This document shows positions 9,343-18,108 of a DNA stretch of 64,000 nucleotides, in pieces. Origin of the DNA: JAAYXS01 sp964550375 (GTDB taxonomy: Bacteria; Planctomycetota; Phycisphaerae; UBA1845; Fen-1342); assembly GCA_964550375.1 (NCBI GenBank), contig CAZJYX010000002.1, positions 62,001 through 126,000 on the forward strand, written 5' to 3'. The notes beneath the pieces were generated by a model. It did no database searches. It had not been told where the DNA came from and was given only the letters and a program-made list of their open reading frames with translations. A program made the translations under genes and the position numbers. The stretch's first letter is position 1. Every line of letters starts with the position of its first letter.

Positions 9343-9348
9343 TAGAAT
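9343..9348 (+). promoter_or_regulatory. -10 element for a possibly leaderless transcript
   Basis: TAGAAT lies seven bases upstream of the ATG at 9356, with no Shine-Dalgarno sequence in between. Transcription starting at the usual distance would begin at or next to the start codon. The -35 region is not conserved. Confidence 0.4.
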
Positions 9349-9355
9349 TGCGCCC

Positions 9356-10981
9356 ATGGCCCCCAGCTTCGAGAATGTCCGCGTATCGGTCGTGATGCTG
9401 TATCCCCGCCCCTTGCCCTATGCGCCCGCGGCTTTCACTGCCGGCGTCCAGGCGGCGCTCGACCAGGACCATGCCGACATCGAGCTGTTTGTCGTGGACG
9501 CACGCGGCCCGCAGACGTCGCTGGACTTCCTGCCCGCCAACGCCGATCCGGCCCGCGTTCAACACTGCCCCGACGACTACGCCGACCGAGCCGCCATGCT
9601 GGTCCGCGCCCTGGACGCCGCCACTGGCGAGTTCCTGCTCATGCTCCTGACCGATCAGGCCGCCGTGCAGCTCAAACGCTCGGCGCTCCGAACCATGCTC
9701 ATGGCGGCATTGCGGGAAGCCCACCAGTTCGGCCCGGCCGGCCTGGTCTACGCCGACTACGAGCGCATCCTGCCCGGCGGCCAGCGCCAGGACGTCCACC
9801 TGCTTGACTGGCATCCCGGTCGCCTCCGCGATAGCGTCGATTTCGGCCACGCGCTGCTATTCCACCTGCCCACCGTCCGCGCCTTGGGCGGTATCGATCG
9901 GGCTTATCAGGTCGCGGCCCTCTACGACCTGCGCCTGCGCATTTCGGAGGAGCACCGCCTCGTGCACGTGGCCAACCGGTTCGGCGGCGCGCTCTACTCC
10001 GTCGCCGCGCCGGCCGACGCCCACAATGTCTTCGCCTATCTGCTGGACGATCCGGCGACGCAGCGCGACATGGAACGCGCCTGCACCGCCCACCTGCGAC
10101 ACAACGGCGCCTACCTGGCCCCCGGTGCGCACATCCGGCCCGTCCAATACGCGCCCGCCGAGTTGGCCCGCTTCACTGACTGTCTCGCCAGCATCATCAT
10201 CCCCGTTCATCGGCGGCCGAAGTTCATCGGCCACGCGATCGCGAGCGCGCTGGCCCAGACCGAACGCAGGCTCGAAGTAATCGTCGTCGTCAACGGAGGC
10301 TTGGCCGACCCGACCGCGGACGCCGTCCGCCGCCACCTGCCCGGCGGCGACCGCCACGACCCAACCGCCCCGCCCGTCCGCCTGATCGTCGTTGATGTCA
10401 ACAACCTCGGCCTCTGCCTCAACGCCGGCTTGACCGCCGCCCGCGGCAAGTACTATGTCCAGCTTGATTCCGACGACCGCCTTACGCCTGACGCCGTCGC
10501 GCGCCTCATCGAGGTCTTCGAGTCCGACCCGACCATCGGCGTCGTGATCGGCTCCTACGAAGTCTGGACGCTCGACGAGCGCACCGGCCAGGTGCAGCGC
10601 GACCCGCGCATCCCGGTCGTCAGGCATGAGGAGTGGACCGCTGACAACGGCCGCAACAACCTCCTACGCCTCAACGGTGCCGGCGCCCCCCGCGCCGCCC
10701 ATATCAAGGTCATCCGTGAACTCGGCTGGTTCGGCGTTAACGATACGCCCGCCTGCCGCAACTACGGCGAAGACTACGACCTCGTGCTCCGCATCAGCGA
10801 GCGCTATAACGTCGGCCGCGTCTGGGAGCCCATCTACCGCGTCATCCGCCACGCCGGCGGCACCGACCACGCCATCGACCAGGCCACCATCGACCGCAAC
10901 GACAACGCCAAGGACCACATGCGGCTGGCCGCCCTGCGACGCCGCCAGGCCCTCAACACCCACCCGGAGCAAACACCGTGA
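9356..10981 (+). CDS. double-domain GT2 glycosyltransferase
   Basis: 541 residues with two GT-A-like halves. The N-terminal half (about 1-270) starts with VRVSVVMLYPRPLP and contains LVYADYERILPGG, but is a degenerate copy. The C-terminal half (about 280-530) has SIIIPVHRRPKFIGHAI, VIVVVNGGLADPTAD, ARGKYYVQLDSDDRLTP (acidic metal-binding DSDD) and NYGEDYDLVLRISERY, a complete GT2 catalytic set. Acceptor and donor are unknown; the context suggests cell-envelope glycans. The gene ends in GTGA, where its TGA overlaps the GTG start of the kinase gene by four bases. No Shine-Dalgarno sequence is present and a TAGAAT lies seven bases before the ATG. Confidence 0.87.
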   Translation: MAPSFENVRVSVVMLYPRPLPYAPAAFTAGVQAALDQDHADIELFVVDARGPQTSLDFLPANADPARVQHCPDDYADRAAMLVRALDAATGEFLLMLLTDQAAVQLKRSALRTMLMAALREAHQFGPAGLVYADYERILPGGQRQDVHLLDWHPGRLRDSVDFGHALLFHLPTVRALGGIDRAYQVAALYDLRLRISEEHRLVHVANRFGGALYSVAAPADAHNVFAYLLDDPATQRDMERACTAHLRHNGAYLAPGAHIRPVQYAPAELARFTDCLASIIIPVHRRPKFIGHAIASALAQTERRLEVIVVVNGGLADPTADAVRRHLPGGDRHDPTAPPVRLIVVDVNNLGLCLNAGLTAARGKYYVQLDSDDRLTPDAVARLIEVFESDPTIGVVIGSYEVWTLDERTGQVQRDPRIPVVRHEEWTADNGRNNLLRLNGAGAPRAAHIKVIRELGWFGVNDTPACRNYGEDYDLVLRISERYNVGRVWEPIYRVIRHAGGTDHAIDQATIDRNDNAKDHMRLAALRRRQALNTHPEQTP

Positions 10982-12168
10982 GCGTGCCCGAACCGCTGCT
11001 GATCGGCGTCGACGGCGGCGCCACTGAGGTCAAGGCCCACGCCGTCGCGTGTGACGACCTGGCCAACCCTGCGTCCTTCACGCTCCGCCCCGAGTCCGCC
11101 GCCCGCTGCTACCCCGAAACCGCCGGCTTCAGGCCCGTGCCGCTCGCTGAACAGCTCGCGCAGCGCCAGGCCGGCCGCATCCGCCTGACCGCCGCCGAAG
11201 TCACTCAGGGCCGTGCATGGATTGACGCCGCGACGGCCGCCATCGCGGAGGTCGCCGGCCAGTGCGGCACGCACCGCATCCTCCTGGGGATAGGCCTGCC
11301 AGGTCTCAAGACGCCCGATCAGCGCGGCATCGCCGTCTGCAACAACGGCCCGCGCATCCCGGACTACCTCGACGCCCTTGATGATGCCCTCGCGGCGGCC
11401 GGGCTCGAACTCGCCGCCCCATTATCCAGGCTCGGTAACGACGCGGACTGCTGCGGCCTCGGCGAGGAGTACGCGGCCGACGGCCTTTTCCGCGACGTCG
11501 CCAACGCCTACTACGTTGGCTGTGGCACGGGCGTCGCCGACGCCCTCAAGCTCCACAACCGCCTCATACCCTTCGACGACGCGCAAACCTGGTTGCTCAA
11601 AGCCTGGCAGTTCCCGTGCATCCTCGGGCCCACATTCGAGCAACTCATCTCGGCGGCCGGGCTCAACCGCGTGTATGGCCAATTGCTCGCCCGAGGCGGC
11701 ACTACTGCTCCGCCAGATACGACCAGCCCGTACCCTGAGGTTCAGGCGGCCGCCGGCGAACCGACCGCCATCGCCTGGCTCGAGACCGCCGCCTTGGTCC
11801 TGGCCGAGCTGATCTTCGAACGCCTCTGGACCATCCGCCGCGGCCGCCCCGACGACCCGCCGCGCGGCCTGGCCTACGCCGATCTCGACCCGGACCATCC
11901 CTTCCGCGGCACCATCCTCGACCGCGTCATCATCGGCCAGCGCTTAGGCCGGATCCTCGACCAGCCTGACTATCGCCCCTTCTTCCACGACCGGCTGGCT
12001 GCCTGCCTGGCCGTCGCGATTGAGAATACGCACGACCAGGACCTCATAGCTGCCTGCCTGCAAGAGCGCCACCTGCGCCCCGGCTGGCTCGTGGCTTCCC
12101 GCCTGCGTGCCGCCCCTGCCCTCGGCGCCGCCATCACCGCCGCCTGCGCCCTCCACACGCCCGCGTAG
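10978..12168 (+). CDS. BadF/BadG/BcrA/BcrD family ATPase, likely N-acetyl amino-sugar kinase
   Basis: 396 residues, GTG start overlapping the stop of the GT2 gene. The phosphate-1 motif IGVDGGATEVKAHA opens the protein, LLGIGLPGLKT and LSRLGNDADCCGLGE follow, and VGCGTGVADAL supplies the glycine-rich second phosphate loop. This is the ASKHA fold of BadF-type ATPases, which in Gram-negative-like envelopes includes N-acetylglucosamine kinases. With MurQ and a sodium symporter directly downstream, phosphorylation of GlcNAc or MurNAc during peptidoglycan recycling is the best reading, by context. An activase of a radical dehydratase is the alternative, but no dehydratase is nearby and the Cys pair of the activase cluster is not evident. 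Confidence 0.82.
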   Translation: MSVPEPLLIGVDGGATEVKAHAVACDDLANPASFTLRPESAARCYPETAGFRPVPLAEQLAQRQAGRIRLTAAEVTQGRAWIDAATAAIAEVAGQCGTHRILLGIGLPGLKTPDQRGIAVCNNGPRIPDYLDALDDALAAAGLELAAPLSRLGNDADCCGLGEEYAADGLFRDVANAYYVGCGTGVADALKLHNRLIPFDDAQTWLLKAWQFPCILGPTFEQLISAAGLNRVYGQLLARGGTTAPPDTTSPYPEVQAAAGEPTAIAWLETAALVLAELIFERLWTIRRGRPDDPPRGLAYADLDPDHPFRGTILDRVIIGQRLGRILDQPDYRPFFHDRLAACLAVAIENTHDQDLIAACLQERHLRPGWLVASRLRAAPALGAAITAACALHTPA

Positions 12169-12263
12169 GCGCATTGCCAGCCCACCACGATTCGGCCACA
12201 CTAGCCACACGCCCGAACGGTGCGCGTGCCCGATCTTTCACGATCCCCAGTGGAGCCCGCAGA

Positions 12264-13172
12264 ATGCAGAGCCGCGGACACCTCCTGACTGAACTACGCA
12301 ACCCCCGTTCGACGCACCTCGACCGCATGTCGATCGCCGAAGCGGTTGACCTCATGAACTCCGAAGACGCCACGGTGGCCCCGGCCGTGGCGGCCGCCCG
12401 CGCCGACATCTGTCGCGCCATCGAGCTGGTCGTCGCTGCCTTCAACGCCGGCGGCCGCCTCATCTACGTCGGCGCCGGCACCAGTGGCCGGCTGGGCGTC
12501 CTCGACGCGGCCGAATGCCCGCCCACCTTTCTATCCGACCCGCGCATGGTCCAGGGCGTCATCGCCGGCGGCTACGACGCCCTCCGCCGCTCCATCGAAA
12601 ACGCCGAGGACTTCCCCGCCGACGGCGCCGCCAGAATCGACGAGCTCGATGTCGGCCCGCGCGACGTCGTCATGGGCATCACCACCGGCGGCACCACCCC
12701 CTACGTGCACGGCGCCCTGCAACGCGCCCGCCAGCGCGGCGCCAAGACCATCTTCTTCGGCTGCGTCGCCGGCACGGACGTCACCGACGACGCCGACGTC
12801 TCCATCCGCGTCCTGGTCGGCCCCGAGGTCATCGCCGGCAGCACGCGCCTCAAGGCCGGCACGGCCACCAAGATGGTTCTCAACATGATCACCACCATCA
12901 GCATGGTCCGCATCGGCAAGACGTTCGAAAACCTGATGGTCGATGTCAACACGCGCGTCAACAGCAAGCTCATCGAGCGCGGCACCCGCATCATCCAGGC
13001 CATTACCACCCTCGACCCACCCGCCGCCCGCGCCCTGCTTGACCATGCCGGCGGACACGTCAAGACCGCCCTGGTCATGCACGCTCGCCGCGTTGATCGC
13101 CCAACCGCCGAACGGCTGCTCGCCGATCACCACGGCCACGTCGCTGACATCCTCGCGGCGAAAACCGCATGA
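12264..13172 (+). CDS. murQ: N-acetylmuramic acid 6-phosphate etherase
   Basis: 302 residues from the ATG at 12264, which has GGAG about 10 bases upstream; the frame continues upstream to 12174 but has no support there. TELRNPRSTHLDRMSI and YVGAGTSGRLGVLDAAECPP are the MurQ signatures, followed by MGITTGGTTPYVHGAL (SIS sugar-phosphate fold) and VNSKLIERGTRI near the C-terminus. MurQ cleaves the D-lactyl ether of MurNAc-6-phosphate to GlcNAc-6-phosphate and D-lactate in the cytoplasm. It sits between the BadF-type kinase (95 bases upstream) and the symporter, whose ATG overlaps the murQ TGA (ATGA), so the three form one operon for wall-sugar recycling. Confidence 0.96.
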   Translation: MQSRGHLLTELRNPRSTHLDRMSIAEAVDLMNSEDATVAPAVAAARADICRAIELVVAAFNAGGRLIYVGAGTSGRLGVLDAAECPPTFLSDPRMVQGVIAGGYDALRRSIENAEDFPADGAARIDELDVGPRDVVMGITTGGTTPYVHGALQRARQRGAKTIFFGCVAGTDVTDDADVSIRVLVGPEVIAGSTRLKAGTATKMVLNMITTISMVRIGKTFENLMVDVNTRVNSKLIERGTRIIQAITTLDPPAARALLDHAGGHVKTALVMHARRVDRPTAERLLADHHGHVADILAAKTA

Positions 13173-15043
13173 GCTGCGACCTGCTGGCCAGCCTCAGCGC
13201 TCGCTTCACCTGGATCGACTGGTCCGTCGTGCTCGGCTACCTCGCCCTGACCACCTGGCTCGGCACCGCCCTCGCCGGCCGCCAGGCCACCATCCGCGAC
13301 TTCTTCCTCGGCGGCCGTAAGCTCCCCTGGTACGCCGTCAGCGGCTCCATCATCGCCACCGAGATCAGCGCCGTCACGTTCGTCGGCGTGCCCTACGTCG
13401 TCTTCAATACCGGCGGCAACTTCACCTACCTGCAACTCGGCCTCATCGGCAACCTGCTCGCCCGCGTAATCGTCGGCTACGTCCTCGTCCCCGCCTACTA
13501 CAAGCGCGAAGTCTACAGTCCCTATGACTACATGGGTAACCAACTCGGCGGAAACGTCCGCGGCGTCGCTTCTGCCCTCTTCGCCCTCGGCGGCGTACTG
13601 GCCCAGTCCGCCCGCGTCTATCTGACCGCCCTCGTCCTCACCGTCGTACTCAGCGATCAGCTCGGCTGGCTGGCGGATCATTGCGGGGGCGGGCCGCTGG
13701 CCTGGGCCATCATCCTCATAACGGTCGTGGCCGTCGCCTGGACGCTCATCGGCGGCATCGCCACTGTCATCTGGACCGACGTCCTGCTGTTCCTCATGTT
13801 CGTGGCCGGCGCCGTGGTGGCCCTCGCCACCGTCGCAGCCAATCTGGATGGCGGACTGGCCGGTCTGTTCAGCGCCGGCTGGTATGCCCGCGAAACCAGC
13901 GCCTGGTGGGACTGGGGCAAGTTCACCCTCTTCGACTTCGAGACTACCTGGCCCGCCATCCTCACCAAGCCCTACACCATCTGGGCCGCGGTCATCGCCG
14001 CCACCTGGGGCGGCCTCGGCCCGTACGGCACCGACCAGCTCATCGTCCAGCGCATGTTCTGCTGCCGCAGCGCACGCCACGCCCGCTGGGCCATGATCAC
14101 CAGTGCCGCCGGCCTGCTGGTCACGGTCATGGTGATGCTCGTCGGCGTTGGTCTGTATGCCTACTACCGCCAGTCGCCGCCCGACCTGGCGCCGGAGGTC
14201 GCCCGCCACCCCGATTTCCCCATGCTGACCGGCGAGGCGCTGACGCTCTTCAACCGCGAGCCCAACCGCATCTTCCCGATCTTCATCGTTGACGTGATCC
14301 CCATTGGCCTCAAGGGTATGCTCATAGCCGCCATCTTCGCCGCCGCCATCTCCAGCCTTACCAGCATCCTCGCCGCCCTGAGCCAGACGACCATGTCGGC
14401 CTGCTACCTGCCCCTGCGCCAATTCCTCCGGCCCACGGCCGCGCTCGATGAGGCCCGCGCAGAACGTCACGCCGTCCGTGCCGGCCGCGTGTTCGTGCTG
14501 TTCTGGGGCGCAATTCTGGCGCTGATGGCCTACGTCGCCGCCGGGATGACAACCCACTACCCCGCCATCCTCGACCTCGCCTTGGCCATGGCCGGCTTCA
14601 CTGGCGGCGCCCTGCTGGCCGGCTTCCTGCTGGGCTTTCTGCCGCTGAGAGTTGACGGTTGGGGCTATCAGTTCGCGGCCCCGCTCTCAGTGCTCTTCGT
14701 CTTCGCCGCCGTCTTCCACGCCCCCTGGTCATTCTGGGTGACCTGCCCGGCCGGTGCCGCTCTGCTGGTCTGGTGGCTAGTAGCGACGTGGACCTATCGC
14801 CCGGCGCGCCCGCCAGTGTTGCCCGTGTTGCTTCAGACCGCGCTTCTTGTTGTCGGCATCGCCGCCATGATCCTGGTCAACTACCGCGGCTACTTCGGCG
14901 TCAACTCGCCCGATCAGTCCGGCGCGGTCACTTATGACATCCTGTCCTGGCCCTGGTATGTCCCCCTGGGCAGCGTAACCGCTTTCGTATTGGCTTGGCT
15001 GCTGGCAAACCGCCGCGCAACTCCGACACCATGTCCCCAATAG
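13169..15043 (+). CDS. sodium:solute symporter (SSS family)
   Basis: 624 residues with about 13-14 hydrophobic helices. The first helices (VVLGYLALTTWLGTALAGRQ) lead into RDFFLGGRKLPWYAVSGSII and ATEISAVTFVGVPYV, the conserved sodium-binding region of SSS transporters. GLGPYGTDQLIVQRMF and AAAISSLTSILAALSQTT are further family blocks. It should import an organic solute with Na+. Because its start overlaps murQ by four bases, a MurNAc- or anhydro-muropeptide-type sugar is the likely substrate; sialic acid or another sugar remains possible. This is the last gene of the operon; 124 bases without a gene follow. Confidence 0.92.
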   Translation: MSCDLLASLSARFTWIDWSVVLGYLALTTWLGTALAGRQATIRDFFLGGRKLPWYAVSGSIIATEISAVTFVGVPYVVFNTGGNFTYLQLGLIGNLLARVIVGYVLVPAYYKREVYSPYDYMGNQLGGNVRGVASALFALGGVLAQSARVYLTALVLTVVLSDQLGWLADHCGGGPLAWAIILITVVAVAWTLIGGIATVIWTDVLLFLMFVAGAVVALATVAANLDGGLAGLFSAGWYARETSAWWDWGKFTLFDFETTWPAILTKPYTIWAAVIAATWGGLGPYGTDQLIVQRMFCCRSARHARWAMITSAAGLLVTVMVMLVGVGLYAYYRQSPPDLAPEVARHPDFPMLTGEALTLFNREPNRIFPIFIVDVIPIGLKGMLIAAIFAAAISSLTSILAALSQTTMSACYLPLRQFLRPTAALDEARAERHAVRAGRVFVLFWGAILALMAYVAAGMTTHYPAILDLALAMAGFTGGALLAGFLLGFLPLRVDGWGYQFAAPLSVLFVFAAVFHAPWSFWVTCPAGAALLVWWLVATWTYRPARPPVLPVLLQTALLVVGIAAMILVNYRGYFGVNSPDQSGAVTYDILSWPWYVPLGSVTAFVLAWLLANRRATPTPCPQ

Positions 15044-15097
15044 CCTCGCGCCCGTTACACGCGCGCCGACATATGGACTTCGCCGCTCGCCAGCTTG

Positions 15098-15109
15098 CCA
15101 CAATTGTGG
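15098..15109. repeat. 12-base perfect palindrome, possible operator
   Basis: CCACAATTGTGG is a perfect dyad located 59 bases before the GTG of the REC-CheX gene. It could be a repressor site or part of the promoter; no second copy was noticed nearby. Confidence 0.35.
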
Positions 15110-15167
15110 TACGCTCCCGGCCTGATTAGTTACCGGGCCGGCGGTATTCCAACCGAGGTGGCATCCC

Positions 15168-16049
15168 GTGGCACGCAGAATCAATGCCCTCATAGTCGAC
15201 GATTCGACCTCCACCCGCCGGCTCATCATGGCCGCGCTCAAGCAAACCGGCCTGGCCGACTTCGTCTTCGCCGAGGCGCAGGACGGCGTGGAGGCTTTGG
15301 ACAAGTTCCGCCCCGATCGCACGCAAGTGATCTTCATCGACATGAACATGCCGCGCATGACCGGCGTCGAATTCGTGCGCGAGCTGCGCCAGCGCCACAC
15401 CAGCCCGCCGCCAATCGTGATGATCACCGGTGAAAGCAACGTCGACCGCCTGCGCGAGGCCGTTCAGGAAGCCGGCGTCGACGCCCTAATGCTCAAGCCC
15501 GTGGACCGCGACCGCCTCCGCGCCGGCCTCAAGAGCCTGATCGACAGCATCCCTGATGCGGCCGGTTCCAACCGCGTTCCGCACGCCGATTGCCTCCCGC
15601 TCGCACTCCAGGACGTCCTCGCCCGCGCCTGCGATCTGAAGCTCAACATCGCGCCGGAAAACGCCGACATCCGCGCCGGCGAAATCGTTCTGAGCATGAC
15701 GGCGATCGTCGGCGACGTCCATTGGACCATCGGCCTCGGCTTCACCCGTGCCGCCGCCGAAGGCGTGGCCACTCGCTTCGCCGGAACCAACGCACCCATG
15801 GACTGGACCGACCTCGGCGACGCCATCGGCGAGTTGACCAACATCGTCGGCGGCCGCCTCAGGCTCCTCCTCAGTGCCCGCGACATCCACGCCAAGAACT
15901 CGCCCCCCACCGTCATCAGTGCCACCGGTCTTCAGACCCTGACCCCACGCTCTCTGCGGGCCACGGTCACATATACCCACTTCGATTCCGCTGTCGGGCA
16001 GCTCTGGATCGGCATGACCGCCGGCATCAGCGGCGGAATCGTCCTCTGA
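15168..16049 (+). CDS. response regulator receiver fused to CheX-like phosphatase domain
   Basis: 293 residues, GTG start preceded by GAGGTGG. Residues 5-125 are a receiver domain: acidic pair Asp11/Asp12, phospho-acceptor Asp58 in IFIDMNMP, Thr87 in MITGES and Lys110 in MLKPVD are all present. Residues about 140-290 form a CheX/CheC/FliY-like domain whose helix DAIGELTNIVGGRL carries the E-x-x-N motif used by CheX to dephosphorylate CheY-P. The fusion suggests a self-contained switch in which the receiver controls the phosphatase or serves as its substrate. No histidine kinase or flagellar gene is adjacent. A role in motility or surface behaviour is inference. Confidence 0.85.
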   Translation: MARRINALIVDDSTSTRRLIMAALKQTGLADFVFAEAQDGVEALDKFRPDRTQVIFIDMNMPRMTGVEFVRELRQRHTSPPPIVMITGESNVDRLREAVQEAGVDALMLKPVDRDRLRAGLKSLIDSIPDAAGSNRVPHADCLPLALQDVLARACDLKLNIAPENADIRAGEIVLSMTAIVGDVHWTIGLGFTRAAAEGVATRFAGTNAPMDWTDLGDAIGELTNIVGGRLRLLLSARDIHAKNSPPTVISATGLQTLTPRSLRATVTYTHFDSAVGQLWIGMTAGISGGIVL

Positions 16050-16184
16050 GCAGCACCCTTTGTCCTCCGGACCCCGCTCTTCGCACACCCGCCCTGCTCC
16101 CTTATCATGATCCCCTGACGTCGTCTCGCTCTGACTCCGGATGATGGAGCGCCCTACCGCTGGACCGCTCGTCAGGTAGCGCCC

Positions 16185-16574
16185 ATGCCAATAATCGCCC
16201 ACGGCATCGACCTCGTCCGTTGCGACCGCATCGCGCGGGCCTGGCAAACGCACGGCGACCGCTTCCTCGAACGCGTATTCTCTCCCGCCGAACGCGACTA
16301 CTGTCTGCGCTACCGCCGGCCCGCCGAACGCCTCGCCGGTCGCTTCGCGGCCAAGGAGGCCGTCCTGAAGGTCCTCGGCACCGGCTGGCGCGGCGATATC
16401 CGCTGGACTGATGTCGAGACCCTGCCCGATCCCCTCGGCAAGCCGCATGTCACGCTGCACGCCGCCGCCGCCGACCGCGCCCATTCGCTCGGCATCGACC
16501 GTATCCTAATCTCGATATCCCACACGGCCGACCACGCGCTCGCCTCGGCCATCGGCCTGGCCGCCGACGCCTGA
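16185..16574 (+). CDS. acpS: holo-[acyl-carrier-protein] synthase
   Basis: 129 residues, the usual AcpS length. HGIDLVRCDRIARAW holds the Mg-binding Asp, RFAAKEAVLKVLGTG holds the catalytic Glu and Lys, and ILISISHTADHALASAIG is the conserved C-terminal block. The enzyme moves 4'-phosphopantetheine from CoA to a Ser of ACP. It appears to be transcribed alone, 135 bases after the REC-CheX gene, and is convergent with the cobalamin-binding gene, with a perfect 12-base-pair hairpin between them. Confidence 0.95.
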   Translation: MPIIAHGIDLVRCDRIARAWQTHGDRFLERVFSPAERDYCLRYRRPAERLAGRFAAKEAVLKVLGTGWRGDIRWTDVETLPDPLGKPHVTLHAAAADRAHSLGIDRILISISHTADHALASAIGLAADA

Positions 16575-16641
16575 TGCCCGGTTGCGCAGGCGCCGGCCCC
16601 TGCCCGCCGGCCGACTGCGCCGAGCCGCCCCATAACACACA

Positions 16642-16676
16642 AGCGGCGTCGGCAACCTCGTTTCGCCGACGCCGCT
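16642..16676. terminator. bidirectional hairpin between convergent genes
   Basis: AGCGGCGTCGGC (16642-16653) and GCCGACGCCGCT (16665-16676) form a perfect 12-base-pair stem with an 11-base loop, 68 bases after acpS and 89 bases past the end of the convergent gene. There is no T-run, so termination would need a factor or the stem alone. Confidence 0.55.
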
Positions 16677-16764
16677 CGCTTCGCCGGATCCCGATCCGCC
16701 GTCCGTGGCGCGTTTCGAACCGTCAGACGGGGACTCTGCCGGTTCCCGTGTGCCCGCACCGCGA

Positions 16765-17523
16765 TCACATCACCGGCACGGCCTCCAGCACCTGCGCCGG
16801 CCGCAGGGCCGTCGCCGCCCCCGCCCCCTTGCGCCGCCGGCGCCGCTTCTTCACCACGCCCAGGCGCGGCGTGTGCGGCGCGCGCGGCGGCAGGTCACGC
16901 AGACAGGTGCGCAGCTCGCGCGCTTCCGGGGAGAAGAGGTCGGCCCCCACTTCCTGCCACAACCCATCGGCCCGGTTGTAGATGCCGCCACTGACGACGA
17001 TGTTCATGGTTGGGCACACGCCCACCTCGCGAATCAGCTCAACCAGCTTGCGCGTATCAGGCACATCTTCCGGACTAGTGCCAAATAGCAGCAGGACCTC
17101 CGGCCGATGCTGCCCCACCAGCGCCAGGATCTCGTCGTGCGGAACCCCGCCGCCGACCAGGTACACATCCCAGCCATCGGCCTGCAGCAGGTCAGCAACT
17201 ATCTCGGCCCCCAGTTCCTCCTGGACGCTTTCGGCACTGGTGACGATTACGCGCTTGCCGTTGGCCGGCTGCGTCCGCAACCGCGGCTGCAATTGGTCGG
17301 CTACTACCCGGTTTATGCGACAGGCCATGTGCTCCGTGGCCATGTTGACCCGGTCGTCGCGGTACAGCCGCTCAATCTGAACCATCGCCGGCCACACCAC
17401 GTCGCACAGCAGCTCTTCCGCCCCCATGTCCGCGGCGAGCGCATCAGCGATCAGCGCAAAGCACTCCGCCCGCCGACCCGTAATCAGGGGTTGCATGTAC
17501 CGAATCAGGAGGGGTTCGGACAT
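16765..17523 (-). CDS. CarH/MttC-like cobalamin-binding domain protein lacking the axial His
   Basis: 252 residues from the ATG at 17523, which has GGAGG at optimal spacing. Residues 1-85 are a four-helix cap like those of B12-dependent photoreceptors and corrinoid proteins, with ATEH at 62-65; the position of the usual W-x9-EH tryptophan is Tyr54. Residues 90-215 are the Rossmann-like B12 domain (KRVIVTSAESVQEELGAEIV, DVYLVGGGVPHDEI, MNIVVSGG). The family D/E-x-H-x-x-G motif reads VQEELG, so the lower-ligand His is Glu102. The C-terminus has a polybasic run KKRRRRRK. No DNA-binding or methyltransferase gene is adjacent. It may bind cobalamin base-on, or may have lost binding; a light or B12 sensor role is inference. 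Confidence 0.78.
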   Translation of the reverse strand: MSEPLLIRYMQPLITGRRAECFALIADALAADMGAEELLCDVVWPAMVQIERLYRDDRVNMATEHMACRINRVVADQLQPRLRTQPANGKRVIVTSAESVQEELGAEIVADLLQADGWDVYLVGGGVPHDEILALVGQHRPEVLLLFGTSPEDVPDTRKLVELIREVGVCPTMNIVVSGGIYNRADGLWQEVGADLFSPEARELRTCLRDLPPRAPHTPRLGVVKKRRRRRKGAGAATALRPAQVLEAVPVM

Positions 17524-18108
17524 TCTGGACGCCTCCACGATGAGCGCCACGTGAAACACCGCTATTCCAAGCGGGGCCCGAACCGAGCCGTCACAGGCGC
17601 CGTCTCACATCGCCGGCGCGTCCTTGCGTCCGGAGTCAGATCAGCGGAGCCCCCGCCCGGCGGGGTGCACCCGCCCGCGGCCTGGCTCCAGTAGCAGGCT
17701 ATCGGTGGAAGTCCCCCGGCCGCCTTGAAAGTGTTTGCCTAAGCTCAACGCCGCCCCATTCGCCAACCGCGTCCGCCGTCGCAGTTTATCGCCCCTTGCA
17801 CCGGCGACGCCCGGTGCAGGCCACGTTTTTCTCGGAACACCGGCTGCTACCCCGTTCCGCTCTTGTTCCCCACCTGGCCATGTTCGACACTGGGCCCTGC
17901 ACACCTTGCGCAGCACAGCAAGACCTTTCGCCCGCCGCCCGGCAGAACACCGGCAGCTTGACAGCGGCCCGCCGGGGCGTAACGTAAGCACTGCGCTCTA
18001 CATGCGCCCGCCGGGCGGATGCCGGCGTCGCCCGGAGGCGGCCCGGCCGCCTCCCGTCCCAGGACGAGGTCTGTGCGCCCTCTGTCCGCCTCGCAAGGAG
18101 CCTTCGCT
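17524..18108. other. gene-poor stretch with hairpins; possible unannotated RNA
   Basis: 585 bases with no convincing gene. Visible structure: CCCCGC/GCGGGG hairpin near 17655, and a terminator-like hairpin plus T5 at 17797-17830. No tRNA, RNase P, SRP or tmRNA core motifs were recognised on either strand. Open frames here are of low-complexity Arg/Pro/Gly composition. Confidence 0.4.
17797..17830 (+). terminator. rho-independent terminator-like hairpin with T-run
   Basis: TGCACCGG (17797-17804) pairs perfectly with CCGGTGCA (17811-17818) across a 6-base loop, and TTTTT follows at 17826-17830. No plus-strand protein gene ends just upstream, so it may close a non-coding transcript. Confidence 0.45.

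Noticed and set aside
13127..14557. 476-codon minus-strand open frame inside the symporter
   Set aside because: Acidic low-complexity antisense of a membrane protein; no hydrophobic or domain pattern of its own.
17641..17740. Local GGTGGAAGTCC string suggesting a group II intron or RNase P fragment
   Set aside because: No domain V, reverse transcriptase or RNase P core motifs nearby; the string is too short to support a call.
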